Positions 28,645-37,335 are shown, counted from the stretch's first letter. The stretch is DNA of 64,000 nt from UBA2862 sp045658005 (GCA_045658005.1 JAZOUD010000122.1:47723-111722); one strand, 5' to 3'. Numbers and translations: made by a program. The notes: generated by a model from the letters alone, not told the origin.

Positions 28645-28710
28645 GCGGCACATCTGGCGGTGCCTTTTCCGCCGGTCATCTGATGCATATTTCTTGACTT
28701 ACCTCCAGCG

Positions 28711-28906
28711 AGGCGGGGAATCCAAAGGATTCCCCGGTCGCCTTTGGCGACTGGCTTGGTCAAATCAAAGATTTGAGCAAGCCACCTTCGCCTGCGATAT
28801 ATGCATCAGCGCCCGACAGGCGAAATTATCAAATCTTTGATTTGATAATTTCGGTTTTGCCTTCGGCAAAACTGAATCATTCAATTTGGAAAATTGAATG
28901 ATTCAC
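28711..28906. repeat. Tandem array of perfect hairpins
   Basis: Six short palindromes follow one another. They are GGGGAATCC/GGATTCCCC (about 28716-28736), GTCGCC/GGCGAC (about 28738-28752), GGCTTG..CAAATC/GATTTG..CAAGCC (about 28753-28783), GAAATTATCAAATC/GATTTGATAATTTC (about 28822-28852), GGTTTTGCC/GGCAAAACT (about 28853-28874), and GAATCATTCAATTT/AAATTGAATGATTC (about 28874-28906). Each has a 3-4 base loop or a short insert. The sequences differ from one another, so this is not a simple repeat array. Confidence 0.8.
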
Positions 28907-29001
28907 CTCGTAAAATTCACTCGCCAGCTCTAATCCCTAATCCCTAATCCCTAATCCCTCTCCCCGACAAATCAGTATCTATCCGACTGAACAGATACAA
29001 T

Positions 29002-29052
29002 AAAGTGTCATGGGGACGGTTCTATTCGGGAGAACCGTCCCCATGACACTTT
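29002..29052. terminator. Long perfect hairpin after TetM-like gene
   Basis: A 22-bp arm (AAAGTGTCATGGGGACGG and four more bases), a 7-base loop and the exact complement, followed by a T run on the plus strand. It contains the GGGGACGGTTCT phrase that recurs near 46122. Confidence 0.8.
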
Positions 29053-29053
29053 T

Positions 29054-31006
29054 TCATTCCTCCACCGGGCAGTGGGCGTGGGCCTTCACCTCGTTCCAGG
29101 GTACCGTGTACCCGGCCCCGTGGGAACAGAACACCGAATCGGGGGTGTCGTCGGCCAGGGGGTTGTAGTGGGCCGCTTCGATGACGGCCCCGGCGTCGCG
29201 GCAGGGGGCATAGTGGTCCAGCCGGTATTGCAGCTGGCCCCGGCCGTGGGTGGCGGCGAGGAAGGCGTCGTTGTACAGCGAGAATTCGGCCACGGTGGCC
29301 TCGCCGGTCACGGTGAAGCGCTCGCCCTCCGCCTGGGGCGCGTCGGTTTCAGAGTGCATCCGGGTAAGGTCGCCCATCACCCTGCCGTAGCTGTCCGCCG
29401 GGGCCCGCAGGGTGAAGCGGCAGACGGGCTCCAGCAGCACGCTCTGGGCGTACATCAGCGCGTTGCGGATGGCCCGGTAGGTGCTCTGGCGGAAGTCGCC
29501 GCCCTCGGTGTGCTTCAGGTGGGCCCGGCCGTGGAGCAGCTGCACCACCACGTCCGTCAGCGGCGCGCCGGTGAGCACGCCCCTGTGGGCCTTTTCATGG
29601 ACGTGGGTCTCGATCAACCGCTGCCAGTTCAGCGCCAGCTCGTCCACGTGGCACAGCGATTCGAAGCGCACCCCGCTGCCCCGGGGCCCGGGGACCAGCC
29701 GCAGCTGGACCTCCGCGTAGTGGCGCAGAGGCTCGTAGTGGCCCACGCCCACCGCGGGGGCGGCGACGGTCTCCATGTACAGCACCCGCATCGGCCCGAA
29801 GTCCACGTCGATGGCGAAGCGGTCCTGCATCAGTTGGCGGATGACCTCCAGCTGGATGCGGCCCATCACCCGCAGGTCGATGCCGCCGGTGGCCTCGCTG
29901 ACCGATACCGACAGCGCCGGGTCCTCGTCCTCCAGCGTCCGCAGGGCTGAAAGGACCCTGTTCGCGGGGACGGATTTGTCGAAAAGCACGCTGGCGGCCA
30001 GCATCGGCTCGGTGTGGAAGCGGTTGCGCCCGCCGCCGAAGCCGATCACGTCCCCAGGCCGCGCCTCGGGAAGCCCCGGCGCGGCGCAGAGCATGCCTGC
30101 TTCCGCCTCGGGGATCGGGGTGTATTTCGTGCCGCTGTACAGCCGAAGCTCGTTCACCCGGGCCGTGCCGCCGGGGACGGGAAACTCCTCCCGGGGTCGC
30201 AGGCTGCCGGAGCACACCCTGAAGAAGCACACCCGCCCGCCCTGGGCGTCGTGGCGGACCTTGTAGACCAGGGCGCGGAATGGGGCGTCCTGTGGCGGCA
30301 GGTTGCCGCCGCCACACAGCAGGCACAGCGCGTCCAGCAGCGCCTCGACGCCCACGTCGTTCAGCGCGGAGCCGCTGTAAACCGGGAACAGCTGCCGACG
30401 GAAGAACTGGTCCCGCAGGCCCGCGAGCCAGGCGTCGGGATCGTAGTCGTCCGCCATCCACCGATCCAGCAGTGTCTCGTCCCGCTCGGCCACGGCCTCG
30501 ATCACCGAGCCGGGCAGCGCGCCGCCGCGCCAGCCGTCCATGTCCGTGATGTCGCCGGAGAGCCGCCCCTTCAGCTGGGCCAGTACCGCAGGGGTGTCGC
30601 AGGCGGGGCGGTCCGTCTTGTTGATGAACAGCACCGTGGGCACGCTGTAGGCTGCCAGCAGGCCCCACAGCGTCTCGGTGTGGCTCTGTATGCCCTCCGC
30701 GCCGTTGACCACCAGCACCGCCATGTCCAGCACCGACAGCGCCCGCTCCATCTCGGCGGCGAAGCCGGCGTGGCCGGGGGTGTCCACCCAAAAATAGCGG
30801 TGCCCGTTTCGCTGGAACACCGCCTGGTCCGAAAATATGGTGATGCCCCGCTGGCGCTCCAGCGGATGGGCATCCAGAAAGGCATCCCTATGATCCACCC
30901 GACCCGGTGCGCGGAGCACGCCGGCGTGGAACAACAGCTGCTCCGACAGGGTGGTCTTGCCCGCGTCCACGTGGGCCAGTATGCCGATGACGTGATTCTT
31001 GCTCAT
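29054..31006 (-). CDS. TetM-like ribosome-associated GTPase
   Basis: A 650-residue translational GTPase of the EF-G/TetM ribosomal-protection group. The G domain is complete: AHVDAGKTT (residues about 10-18), RGITIF, DTPGHAGF and NKTD. EF-G-like domains II-V follow. In TetM, a domain IV loop with an SPVST core displaces tetracycline. Here the aligned stretch reads HLKHTEGGDFRQSTYRAIR and has no such loop, so I infer a chromosomal translation factor rather than resistance. The start is ATG 31006 (MSKNHVIGIL). It overlaps the upstream dipeptidase stop in ATGA, so the two are translationally coupled. Read alone it could be annotated as tet(M) by similarity. Confidence 0.85.
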   Translation of the reverse strand: MSKNHVIGILAHVDAGKTTLSEQLLFHAGVLRAPGRVDHRDAFLDAHPLERQRGITIFSDQAVFQRNGHRYFWVDTPGHAGFAAEMERALSVLDMAVLVVNGAEGIQSHTETLWGLLAAYSVPTVLFINKTDRPACDTPAVLAQLKGRLSGDITDMDGWRGGALPGSVIEAVAERDETLLDRWMADDYDPDAWLAGLRDQFFRRQLFPVYSGSALNDVGVEALLDALCLLCGGGNLPPQDAPFRALVYKVRHDAQGGRVCFFRVCSGSLRPREEFPVPGGTARVNELRLYSGTKYTPIPEAEAGMLCAAPGLPEARPGDVIGFGGGRNRFHTEPMLAASVLFDKSVPANRVLSALRTLEDEDPALSVSVSEATGGIDLRVMGRIQLEVIRQLMQDRFAIDVDFGPMRVLYMETVAAPAVGVGHYEPLRHYAEVQLRLVPGPRGSGVRFESLCHVDELALNWQRLIETHVHEKAHRGVLTGAPLTDVVVQLLHGRAHLKHTEGGDFRQSTYRAIRNALMYAQSVLLEPVCRFTLRAPADSYGRVMGDLTRMHSETDAPQAEGERFTVTGEATVAEFSLYNDAFLAATHGRGQLQYRLDHYAPCRDAGAVIEAAHYNPLADDTPDSVFCSHGAGYTVPWNEVKAHAHCPVEE

Positions 31007-31923
31007 TTGATCTTTGCTTCCCGCTCGGCCCGCTTCAGCAGGTTCCAGAGGTTCATGCCCGCCAGGCCCTCGAGGATCCCCTCGCTGTAGCCCCGCCTGC
31101 GCAGTTCGTCCAGCAGCGTCGGGAAGCCGGAGGGATCGCCCAGGCCCTCGGGCCAGAGCTCGATGCCGTCGAAGTCGGAGCCGAAGCCGATCACGTGCTC
31201 GGCCCCCAGCTCGCACAGCGCGTCGATGTGGCGCACCACGTCGTCCAGCGTGGCGGGGCCGTCGCTCTTCAGGAATTTGCTGTAGAAGTTGACGCCGATG
31301 AAGCCGCCCCGGTCGACGATGGCCTTCACCTGCTCCTTCCTCAGGTTGCGGGGCACGTCGCACAGCCAGCGGCAGTCGGAGTGGCTGGCGATGGGGGGCA
31401 GGGCGGCGCGCTCGCACACCTCCCAGAAGCCGGCCTCGTTCAGGTGGGAGGTGTCGGGGAGTATGCCATAGCGGTCCATCGCCGCCAGCAGCTTCCGGCC
31501 AAAGGGCTTCAGGCCGCCCTTCGGGCCCTCGACGGCGGGGTGGCCGATCTCGTTTTCAAAGTTCCAGGTCAGGGCGATCATCCGCAGCCGCGCGGCCAAC
31601 TGGAACTCGGTCAGCCGCTCCAGCGACCCCTCCAGCATCTCGCCGCCCTCGCAGGAGAATATGCCCATCGGCGTCTCTGGGGGCTTCTCGGGCAGGTCGT
31701 CCGTCAGCATAGGGGCGTTCAGCCAGCTGGCCGCGGCCAGCATCGCCAGGCCGTCGGCATAGGGCGTGCCCTTGGTGCCATCCCGCCCGGCGAACAGCGC
31801 GAAGGTCTGAAGGCCCACGCCGCCCGCCGCCAGCCGCTGGAGCGTCACGACGCATTTTCCGGGCGCCTTTCCGTTGATGGCGATTTGATAAAGCGTATCG
31901 CAATGGGCGTCTGCAACAAACAT
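31003..31923 (-). CDS. M19-family membrane-type dipeptidase
   Basis: A 306-residue renal-dipeptidase-like metalloenzyme that hydrolyses dipeptides. Zinc-ligand motifs are visible: DAHCDT near the N terminus, the bridging Glu in FSCEGG, the His in ASHSDCR, and the Asp in GFGSDFDGIE. There is no signal peptide, so it is probably cytoplasmic. The start is ATG 31923, 8 bases after GAGGAAG; a GTG at 31932 abuts the ribosome-binding site. Its last codon overlaps the start of the TetM-like gene. Confidence 0.92.
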   Translation of the reverse strand: MFVADAHCDTLYQIAINGKAPGKCVVTLQRLAAGGVGLQTFALFAGRDGTKGTPYADGLAMLAAASWLNAPMLTDDLPEKPPETPMGIFSCEGGEMLEGSLERLTEFQLAARLRMIALTWNFENEIGHPAVEGPKGGLKPFGRKLLAAMDRYGILPDTSHLNEAGFWEVCERAALPPIASHSDCRWLCDVPRNLRKEQVKAIVDRGGFIGVNFYSKFLKSDGPATLDDVVRHIDALCELGAEHVIGFGSDFDGIELWPEGLGDPSGFPTLLDELRRRGYSEGILEGLAGMNLWNLLKRAEREAKIK

Positions 31924-32062
31924 GGCAATCACTTCCTCTCATGTGAAAGACATTTGTCATATCATAACATAAATACATGGAAAAAGCAATGTATTTGGCG
32001 ATAGATAAATATCCGTGATGTGTTCCCGCGATTGTTCTGCCGGATTCCTGGCGGGACAGCAG

Positions 32063-32091
32063 TTGCGCAGGCGGGTGTGAAGTGGTATAAT
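32063..32091 (+). promoter_or_regulatory. Promoter of DHDPS/NAL-family lyase
   Basis: TTGCGC at 32063-32068 and TATAAT at 32086-32091 are 17 bases apart. Confidence 0.65.
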
Positions 32092-32131
32092 CATACCGTT
32101 GCAAAAACTAACGACCGGAATGGAGGCAGTT

Positions 32132-33025
32132 ATGTCCAAACCAACCAGTTTATCGGGCGTCGTACCGGCGTCCGTCACCCCCTTTGACGAACAGGGGAAG
32201 GTGGACGCGCAGGCGCTGCTGCGCCTTTTGCGGTGGAACATGGCCCAGGGTGCGGAGAGCTTCTTCATCGGAGGAAGCTCGGCGGAGTGTTTTTTGCTGA
32301 CCTATGGCGAGCGGGTGCAGATGTTCATGGCCGCGGCGGAGTTGAAGGACGAGGTGTTCCTGACCGCCCACGTGGGGGCCATCGGCACCGACGAAGCGGT
32401 GGGCTTCGCTCGGGAGGCCGCGGCGCTGGGCTTCGACGCCATCGCCGCCACGCCACCCTTCTACTACGGCTTCGGCAGCCGCGAGGTGTACGCCTACTAC
32501 GCCGATATCGCCCAGGCCGCGGGCATGCCGGTGCTGATCTACAATTTCCCCGGCAACACCCACCGGCCCTTCAACCTCTCCGACCCGGTGACGCAGAAGC
32601 TCTTTAAGAGCGACTTCATAATGGGCGTCAAGCACACCAACCAGGAGGTCTACCAGCTGGAACGGATCAGGGGGCTGAACCCGTCCCTTACCCTTATGAA
32701 CGGCTTTGACGAGACCATGGTGGCCGGCCTGGCCCTGGGCGCGGCGGGCAACATCGGCAGCACCTTCAACTTCATGTATCCCCACTACAGGCGGATCTAC
32801 GATCTGTTCCGGGCGGGCCGCATCGACGAGGCCCGGGCGTTGCAGGTGAAGGCCAACAACATCATGGCCGCCCTGTGCGACGTGGGCCTGATCCCCGCCA
32901 TCAAGTGGGTGCTGAACGACATGGGCGTGCCCGTGGGCGAGCCGCGCAGGCCGTTCATACCGATCACCGAAGAACAGGGCCGGCGGCTGAAGGCGGTGTT
33001 GGAGGAGAATCTGGAGAACTACTGA
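32132..33025 (+). CDS. DHDPS / N-acetylneuraminate lyase family aldolase
   Basis: A 297-residue class I aldolase of the DapA/NanA TIM-barrel family. The Schiff-base Lys is in MGVKHT and the partner Tyr in LIYNFPGNT. The Ser/Thr pocket reads GGSSAE. The stretch KHTNQEVYQLERIR resembles sialic-acid lyases more than DapA, so N-acetylneuraminate lyase or a related 2-keto-acid aldolase is my preference. No other sialic-acid genes are in view. The start is ATG 32132 with GGAGG upstream. The stop codon lies in a half copy of the palindromic repeat (GAACTACTGATTTAT), one base from the stop of the convergent HAAS gene. Confidence 0.82.
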   Translation: MSKPTSLSGVVPASVTPFDEQGKVDAQALLRLLRWNMAQGAESFFIGGSSAECFLLTYGERVQMFMAAAELKDEVFLTAHVGAIGTDEAVGFAREAAALGFDAIAATPPFYYGFGSREVYAYYADIAQAAGMPVLIYNFPGNTHRPFNLSDPVTQKLFKSDFIMGVKHTNQEVYQLERIRGLNPSLTLMNGFDETMVAGLALGAAGNIGSTFNFMYPHYRRIYDLFRAGRIDEARALQVKANNIMAALCDVGLIPAIKWVLNDMGVPVGEPRRPFIPITEEQGRRLKAVLEENLENY

Positions 33026-33030
33026 TTTAT
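33018..33030. repeat. Half copy of stop-region palindrome
   Basis: AACTACTGATTTAT at the junction of two convergent genes. It contains the TGA stop of the lyase and, on the other strand, the TAA stop of the HAAS protein. Confidence 0.7.
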
Positions 33031-34199
33031 TCACGCACAATCTTAACATCGATGTCCCCGCTGGCGGTGCGGATTGCGAGCCTGGGCTGGCGAAGGCCCT
33101 CCCGGGCGGGGGGATTGTCGTCGGGGAGACGCACGTCGCCGCTGGCGCTGTTCGCGACGATGTCGTAGCCGCATTCCAGCCGCGCCAGGCGCACATCCAC
33201 GTCGCCGCTGGCCGTCTTGACGCGGGTCTCCAGGGCGATGCAGCGGCCCATGGAGACGTCTCCGGTGGCGGTCTCAATGGCCAGCGTGGGGTTGCACTCC
33301 ATCGCCTTCAGGTCCACGTCGCCGCTGGCGGCATGGATCTCGGTGGCCGCCGCCGAGCCCTGGAACAGCTCGATGTCCCCCGAGGCGGTGGATATGGCCA
33401 GCGCTTCCAGATCCGGCTTGCGCAGGTCGATGTCTCCGCTGGCGGCGTCGATGCGGGTCTCGCCCGCCACGGACAGGTGGGTGGACGCCAGGTCGCCGCT
33501 GGCCAGATGGACATGCAGACTGCCGGCGACGCGCACGCCTTCCAGGCGCACGTCTCCGCTGCGGGTGGAGAGCTTCAGGTCCCCGCCGCAATCGAAGGTC
33601 CGCAGGGTCACGTCGCCGCTGGCACTGTCGATGCCGGCCCCGCCGCCAAAGGCCGCGCCCTCGAGGGTGAGGTCCCCGCCGCTGGCGGCGTAGCTGAACA
33701 CGCCGTCCAGTGGCGCAGCGAGGGTGATCTTCACCCGCTGGGCGGGGGAGGAGAGCAGGTGCAGCACCCGCTGCAGGCTGAACCGGGGGCCCTCCGGCGA
33801 CTTCTCCACGATCTCCATCACGTCGCCGTCCATGCGCCATTCAAAGCGGGCGGGGTCAGAGAAGCGCAGCTGGGCCGCCGCGCCGTTGTCCAGCGTGCCG
33901 CGGGCGATCGTCACGTCCGCGCTGTCCACCCGTATGCGCAGCCCGTTCAGCGCCGCCACGCTCTCGCCGGCGGGTCGGATCTCCGGGTTCGGGGTGGCCC
34001 CTTCGGCGGCAGGGTCAGCGTAGTCCCGGGTCAGCGCCGCCGGGTCGCCCAGTGCCGCCACGGCCTCGGCCTCGGTAAGGCCCTCCTCCATGCGGTCGTC
34101 GATGATCTCGCCGTAGTACTCCAGCAGCCTGTCCCGCTCAGCCTCGCTCAGGCAGGACGTCCGCTCGTTCAGCATCTCCAAAAATTCACGCTTGGTCAT
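33027..34199 (-). CDS. HAAS (DUF1700)-DUF4097 solenoid protein
   Basis: A 390-residue protein. Residues 1 to about 60 form the HAAS/DUF1700 helical domain usually encoded with PadR regulators (REFLEMLNERTSCLSEAERD and LTEAEAVAALGDP). The rest is a DUF4097-type beta-solenoid with about ten repeats of 20-21 residues, each carrying an SASGDV or TASGDI corner. No membrane span or signal peptide is seen, although many relatives are membrane-anchored. The start overlaps the padR 3' end by 14 bases. In this family the HAAS protein is thought to work with the PadR regulator in envelope stress; that is family knowledge, not shown here. Confidence 0.85.
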   Translation of the reverse strand: MTKREFLEMLNERTSCLSEAERDRLLEYYGEIIDDRMEEGLTEAEAVAALGDPAALTRDYADPAAEGATPNPEIRPAGESVAALNGLRIRVDSADVTIARGTLDNGAAAQLRFSDPARFEWRMDGDVMEIVEKSPEGPRFSLQRVLHLLSSPAQRVKITLAAPLDGVFSYAASGGDLTLEGAAFGGGAGIDSASGDVTLRTFDCGGDLKLSTRSGDVRLEGVRVAGSLHVHLASGDLASTHLSVAGETRIDAASGDIDLRKPDLEALAISTASGDIELFQGSAAATEIHAASGDVDLKAMECNPTLAIETATGDVSMGRCIALETRVKTASGDVDVRLARLECGYDIVANSASGDVRLPDDNPPAREGLRQPRLAIRTASGDIDVKIVRE

Positions 34200-34512
34200 G
34201 GCCTTCTACCTCCGCTTCGATCTTGCCAAGCGCCCGCATCAGCACCCGCCATTCCTCCAGGAAGGCGTGGACCCGGGCTTCGCCGGCCTGAGTGATTTGA
34301 TAGTACTTGCGCAATCGCCCGTTGTGCTCCGCCGAGCGCACCGTCACCAGTCCGCCCGCCTCCAGCCGCTTCAATATGGGGTAGAGCGTCGATTCCGATA
34401 CGTCGATCAGCTCGCCCACGTCCCGGACCAGGCGGTAGCCGTAGCTCTCCCCCCGCCGCAGCACCGTCAGCACACAGGCGTCCAGTATGCCCCGCTTCAG
34501 CTGGACATCCAT
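34186..34512 (-). CDS. PadR-family transcriptional regulator
   Basis: A 108-residue PadR winged-helix repressor. The signature block is GILDACVLTVLRRGESYGYR, then SESTLYPILKRLEAGGLV for the recognition helix and wing, with the usual C-terminal dimerisation helix. The start is ATG 34512 behind GGGGGTG. It is co-transcribed and overlapping with the HAAS gene. Its promoter sits within a 43-bp palindrome, so autorepression is likely. Confidence 0.93.
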   Translation of the reverse strand: MDVQLKRGILDACVLTVLRRGESYGYRLVRDVGELIDVSESTLYPILKRLEAGGLVTVRSAEHNGRLRKYYQITQAGEARVHAFLEEWRVLMRALGKIEAEVEGHDQA

Positions 34513-34523
34513 GGCAACACCCC

Positions 34524-34566
34524 CTTGACACATAATATTATACATTGCATAGTATTATGTGTCAAG
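34524..34566 (-). promoter_or_regulatory. padR promoter inside a palindromic operator
   Basis: Perfect 13-bp arms (CTTGACACATAAT / ATTATGTGTCAAG) flank the region. On the minus strand the sequence contains an exact consensus TTGACA (34565-34560) and TATAAT (34542-34537) with 17-base spacing. The arms contain ATGTGT/ACACAT, like known PadR sites, and would place repressor over both -35 and start site. Confidence 0.88.
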
Positions 34567-34626
34567 AAGGATTTTTTGATTTATCCACCGATTTGGAAAC
34601 TTTATGGAAAACGGGTTAAGCGCCAG

Positions 34627-34655
34627 TTGCCTTTTGCGCTAAATATGGATATAAT
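34627..34655 (+). promoter_or_regulatory. Promoter of the PAS-GGDEF-EAL gene
   Basis: TTGCCT at 34627-34632 and TATAAT at 34650-34655 are 17 bases apart. Confidence 0.65.
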
Positions 34656-34703
34656 AAAAGAATAGGGCGTATTTATGTCAGTGCGCGGGAGAGGAGGTTC
34701 GCC

Positions 34704-37238
34704 ATGATCAACGGACTGCTTGCCATGGCCCCGGGCAAATCGTCCCAGGATTTCGTGCTGGAGTACCTGAACAATTCCAGCTACGACGAGATGCTGGGCA
34801 TCGACCTGAACGAGGACCGCTACAGGTTCATGTACAACATCGAGGGCAAGTACCGGGTTCCCGCCACGGAGGGAAGCTATCGGAATTTCTACAGTTACGC
34901 GGTGGACAACCTGGTCCATGAGGAGGATTGTCAGGCCTACGCGGACGCCATGGACCCGGACACGCTGCTCCAGCGCCTGGCGCAGTCGAAGCTGCCGGGG
35001 GTGCTGGACCTGCAGTACCGGGTACGCGTTCCGGAGGGGGGCTGGCGCTGGGTGGAGCAGGTCACGGTGGGCGGCGCGGTAAACAAGTTGCCCGAGGGGC
35101 TGGTCTACTGCTATGTGTACGACATCCAGAACATCAAGGACCGGGAGGCGGGCGTCACCCGGGTACGCAGCCACGGGAACGCCATCCACGATCCGCTGAC
35201 GGGCCTCTTGCGGGAAGACGACTTCTTCAACGCCACCAAGCCGGTGCTGGCGAACCGCAGCATGAACTGGATGCTGATCGTCATCGACCTGGAGCAGTTC
35301 AAGCTGTTCAACGAGTGGTACGGCCGCAAGGCGGGGGACATGGTGCTGGCCCGCATCGGCAGCGGCCTGACCAAGGACGCCGAGGCCTGCGACGGCATCG
35401 CCGGCTACATGGGCAACGACGACTTCTGCCTGCTGGTGCCCGCCGGGCGCGTGGACCCACAGCAGCTGTATGAGAACGTGCACCGGGTCATCGTGCGCTT
35501 CGGGGTGTCCATCGGGTTCCTGCCCTCCTTCGGCATCAGCTATTCCAACGGCAACACCTCGATACTGAACCTGTTCGACCAGGCCTCGCTGGCCTGCCAG
35601 CACGCCAAGCAGGACTTCAAGAACCGTATACGCACCTTTGACCCCTCGATGTACAACAAGACGGCGGAGGATTACCACATCCTCTCCGACTTCCAGGACG
35701 CCCTGAAGAACAACGAGATCACCTTCTGGCTGCAGCCCCAGGTGCGGGCTTCCACCGGCAGCATCGTGGGCGCGGAGTCGCTGGCCCGCTGGATCAAGCC
35801 CAACGGCCAGATGGTGCCGCCCTCGGCCTTCGTGCCGGTGCTGGAGAAGTACGGCTTCATCCCCGACCTGGACAAGTTCATCTGGGAGGGCGTCTGCCGC
35901 TGGAGCCGCAGCTGCCTGGACCGGGGCCTGCCGCTGATCTCGGTGTCGGTGAACGTGTCCCAGGTGGACATCTTCACGCTGAACGTCACCGAACACTTCT
36001 GCGCTCTCTTGAAGCGCTACGACCTGCCCCGCTCGGCGGTGAAGATCGAGATCACCGAATCGGCCTGCGGCGAGGATTCCCAGAAGGTGCGGGACACCGT
36101 GCAGCAGCTGCGCGAGCAGGGCTTCGTGGTGCTGATGGACGACTTCGGCAGCGGCTATTCCTCGCTGAACATGCTGCACGAGCTGAACATCGACATCATC
36201 AAGCTGGACGCCTACTTCCTGCACCTGGACAACACCAGCGACAGGAAGGGCATGCGCATACTGGAATCCATCGTGAACATGGCCAAGACGCTGACGCTGC
36301 CCATCATCGTGGAGGGCGTGGAGACCGAGTCCCAAAAGGCGTACCTGATGAGCCTGGGCTGCCGCTACATGCAGGGCTACTTCTTCTACAAGCCCATGCC
36401 CGTCGGGGCTTTTGAGGCGTTGATTTCAAACCCCGAACGGGTGGACGACCGGGGCTTCGTGTTCAAGGCCAACGACCAGTTCCGCATCCGGGAATTCTTG
36501 AACGACGCCATCTATTCCGACGCGATGCTCAACAACATCATCGGCCCCGCCGCCATCTACGCATGGCACGGCGACGCGGTGGACATCGTGCGCTTCAACC
36601 AGCAGTTTTTCGAGGCGGTGAACGTGCCGGACTTCACCGAGCGCCTGGACAACATTCAGCGGTTCATGCCGGAGAAGGACAAAAAGCGTCTGTACGAGCT
36701 GCTGGACAAGGCCGACCGGGACCGCCTGAACGGGGCCGCCGGCGTGATGAGCTTCGCCCGGACGGACGGCGACTACGCCCGCTTCCTGATCCACTTCTAC
36801 TTCCTGAACGAGACCGACGGCAGCAAGCGCTTCTACGGCGCGGCACGGGACGTGACCGAGTTGGCCAAGCTGGGCAACCACATGGCCCTGCTCTCCCGCC
36901 ATTCCTCCCGAAGCGTGGTGTTCCTGGTGCGCCAGCACGGCCGCTACAGCTACGAGGTGGCCGCCCACGGCCTGGAGGCCACGATGAAGCTGACCCGGGA
37001 CCAGTTCGAGGCCGAGCTGAACAACGGCAGCTTCTACGACCGCATCCCCGCCGAGAGCCGCAAGCGTCTTGTGCACCTGAACCGCTCCAGCGGCGAGGAC
37101 CGCCAGGGCTACTCCGAGGCCCTGACCTTGACCGCCGGCGACGGCGCCCCGGTGCAGCTGTTCCTGCGCGCCGACCCTGTCAACGAGCCCGACAGCGACG
37201 TGCGGTGGATCTATTCGATACGCAGGGCGGACCAGTGA
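34704..37238 (+). CDS. PAS-GGDEF-EAL-PAS cyclic-di-GMP phosphodiesterase
   Basis: An 844-residue cytoplasmic signalling protein. A PAS-like sensor (about 25-160) precedes a GGDEF domain (about 175-330). The GGDEF active-site loop is degenerate (YMGNDDFCLL), so cyclase activity is unlikely. The EAL domain (about 335-585) keeps the catalytic set: ESL for EAL (GAESLARW), SVNVSQVD, EITES, MDDFGSGYSSL, IKLD, EGVET and MQGYFFYKP. It should hydrolyse c-di-GMP, perhaps with GTP-regulated activity through the GGDEF remnant. A second PAS-like region fills the C terminus (about 600-730). It has no membrane span. It stands alone, with an upstream GAGGAGG and its own promoter. Confidence 0.9.
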   Translation: MINGLLAMAPGKSSQDFVLEYLNNSSYDEMLGIDLNEDRYRFMYNIEGKYRVPATEGSYRNFYSYAVDNLVHEEDCQAYADAMDPDTLLQRLAQSKLPGVLDLQYRVRVPEGGWRWVEQVTVGGAVNKLPEGLVYCYVYDIQNIKDREAGVTRVRSHGNAIHDPLTGLLREDDFFNATKPVLANRSMNWMLIVIDLEQFKLFNEWYGRKAGDMVLARIGSGLTKDAEACDGIAGYMGNDDFCLLVPAGRVDPQQLYENVHRVIVRFGVSIGFLPSFGISYSNGNTSILNLFDQASLACQHAKQDFKNRIRTFDPSMYNKTAEDYHILSDFQDALKNNEITFWLQPQVRASTGSIVGAESLARWIKPNGQMVPPSAFVPVLEKYGFIPDLDKFIWEGVCRWSRSCLDRGLPLISVSVNVSQVDIFTLNVTEHFCALLKRYDLPRSAVKIEITESACGEDSQKVRDTVQQLREQGFVVLMDDFGSGYSSLNMLHELNIDIIKLDAYFLHLDNTSDRKGMRILESIVNMAKTLTLPIIVEGVETESQKAYLMSLGCRYMQGYFFYKPMPVGAFEALISNPERVDDRGFVFKANDQFRIREFLNDAIYSDAMLNNIIGPAAIYAWHGDAVDIVRFNQQFFEAVNVPDFTERLDNIQRFMPEKDKKRLYELLDKADRDRLNGAAGVMSFARTDGDYARFLIHFYFLNETDGSKRFYGAARDVTELAKLGNHMALLSRHSSRSVVFLVRQHGRYSYEVAAHGLEATMKLTRDQFEAELNNGSFYDRIPAESRKRLVHLNRSSGEDRQGYSEALTLTAGDGAPVQLFLRADPVNEPDSDVRWIYSIRRADQ

Positions 37239-37272
37239 ATTCTGATTTATCGCTTCGCGATAAATCAGAATT
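37238..37272. repeat. Stop-region palindrome, copy 4
   Basis: AATTCTGATTTATCGC, loop TTC, GCGATAAATCAGAATT, overlapping the last base of the EAL gene stop codon. Confidence 0.92.
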
Positions 37273-37287
37273 TCCCCCACAATTTAC

Positions 37288-37335
37288 TTGACATTTTCTC
37301 CCTGTCGCATACAATTAGATTGTTTAACTAATTAA
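37288..37335 (+). promoter_or_regulatory. FAS-II operon promoter and likely operator
   Basis: TTGACA (37288-37293) and TACAAT (37310-37315) are 16 bases apart. They run directly into an AT-rich imperfect inverted repeat (TTAGATTGTTTAACTAA, 37315-37331) at the expected transcription start. This is a plausible site for the MarR-type regulator encoded next. Confidence 0.7.

Larger units (their letters stand above)
28374..29001. other. Repeat-rich spacer without genes
   Basis: This spacer of about 630 bases carries no credible gene. It contains two IS5-type end sequences 118 bases apart plus a weaker third, a run of back-to-back hairpins (28711-28906), tandem TAATCCC units (28931-28960), and one half palindrome (CCGACAAATCAGTAT, 28964-28978). 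Confidence 0.75.

Noticed and set aside
28711..28906. CRISPR array
   Set aside because: There is no constant repeat with variable spacers and no cas gene; the units are unrelated palindromes.
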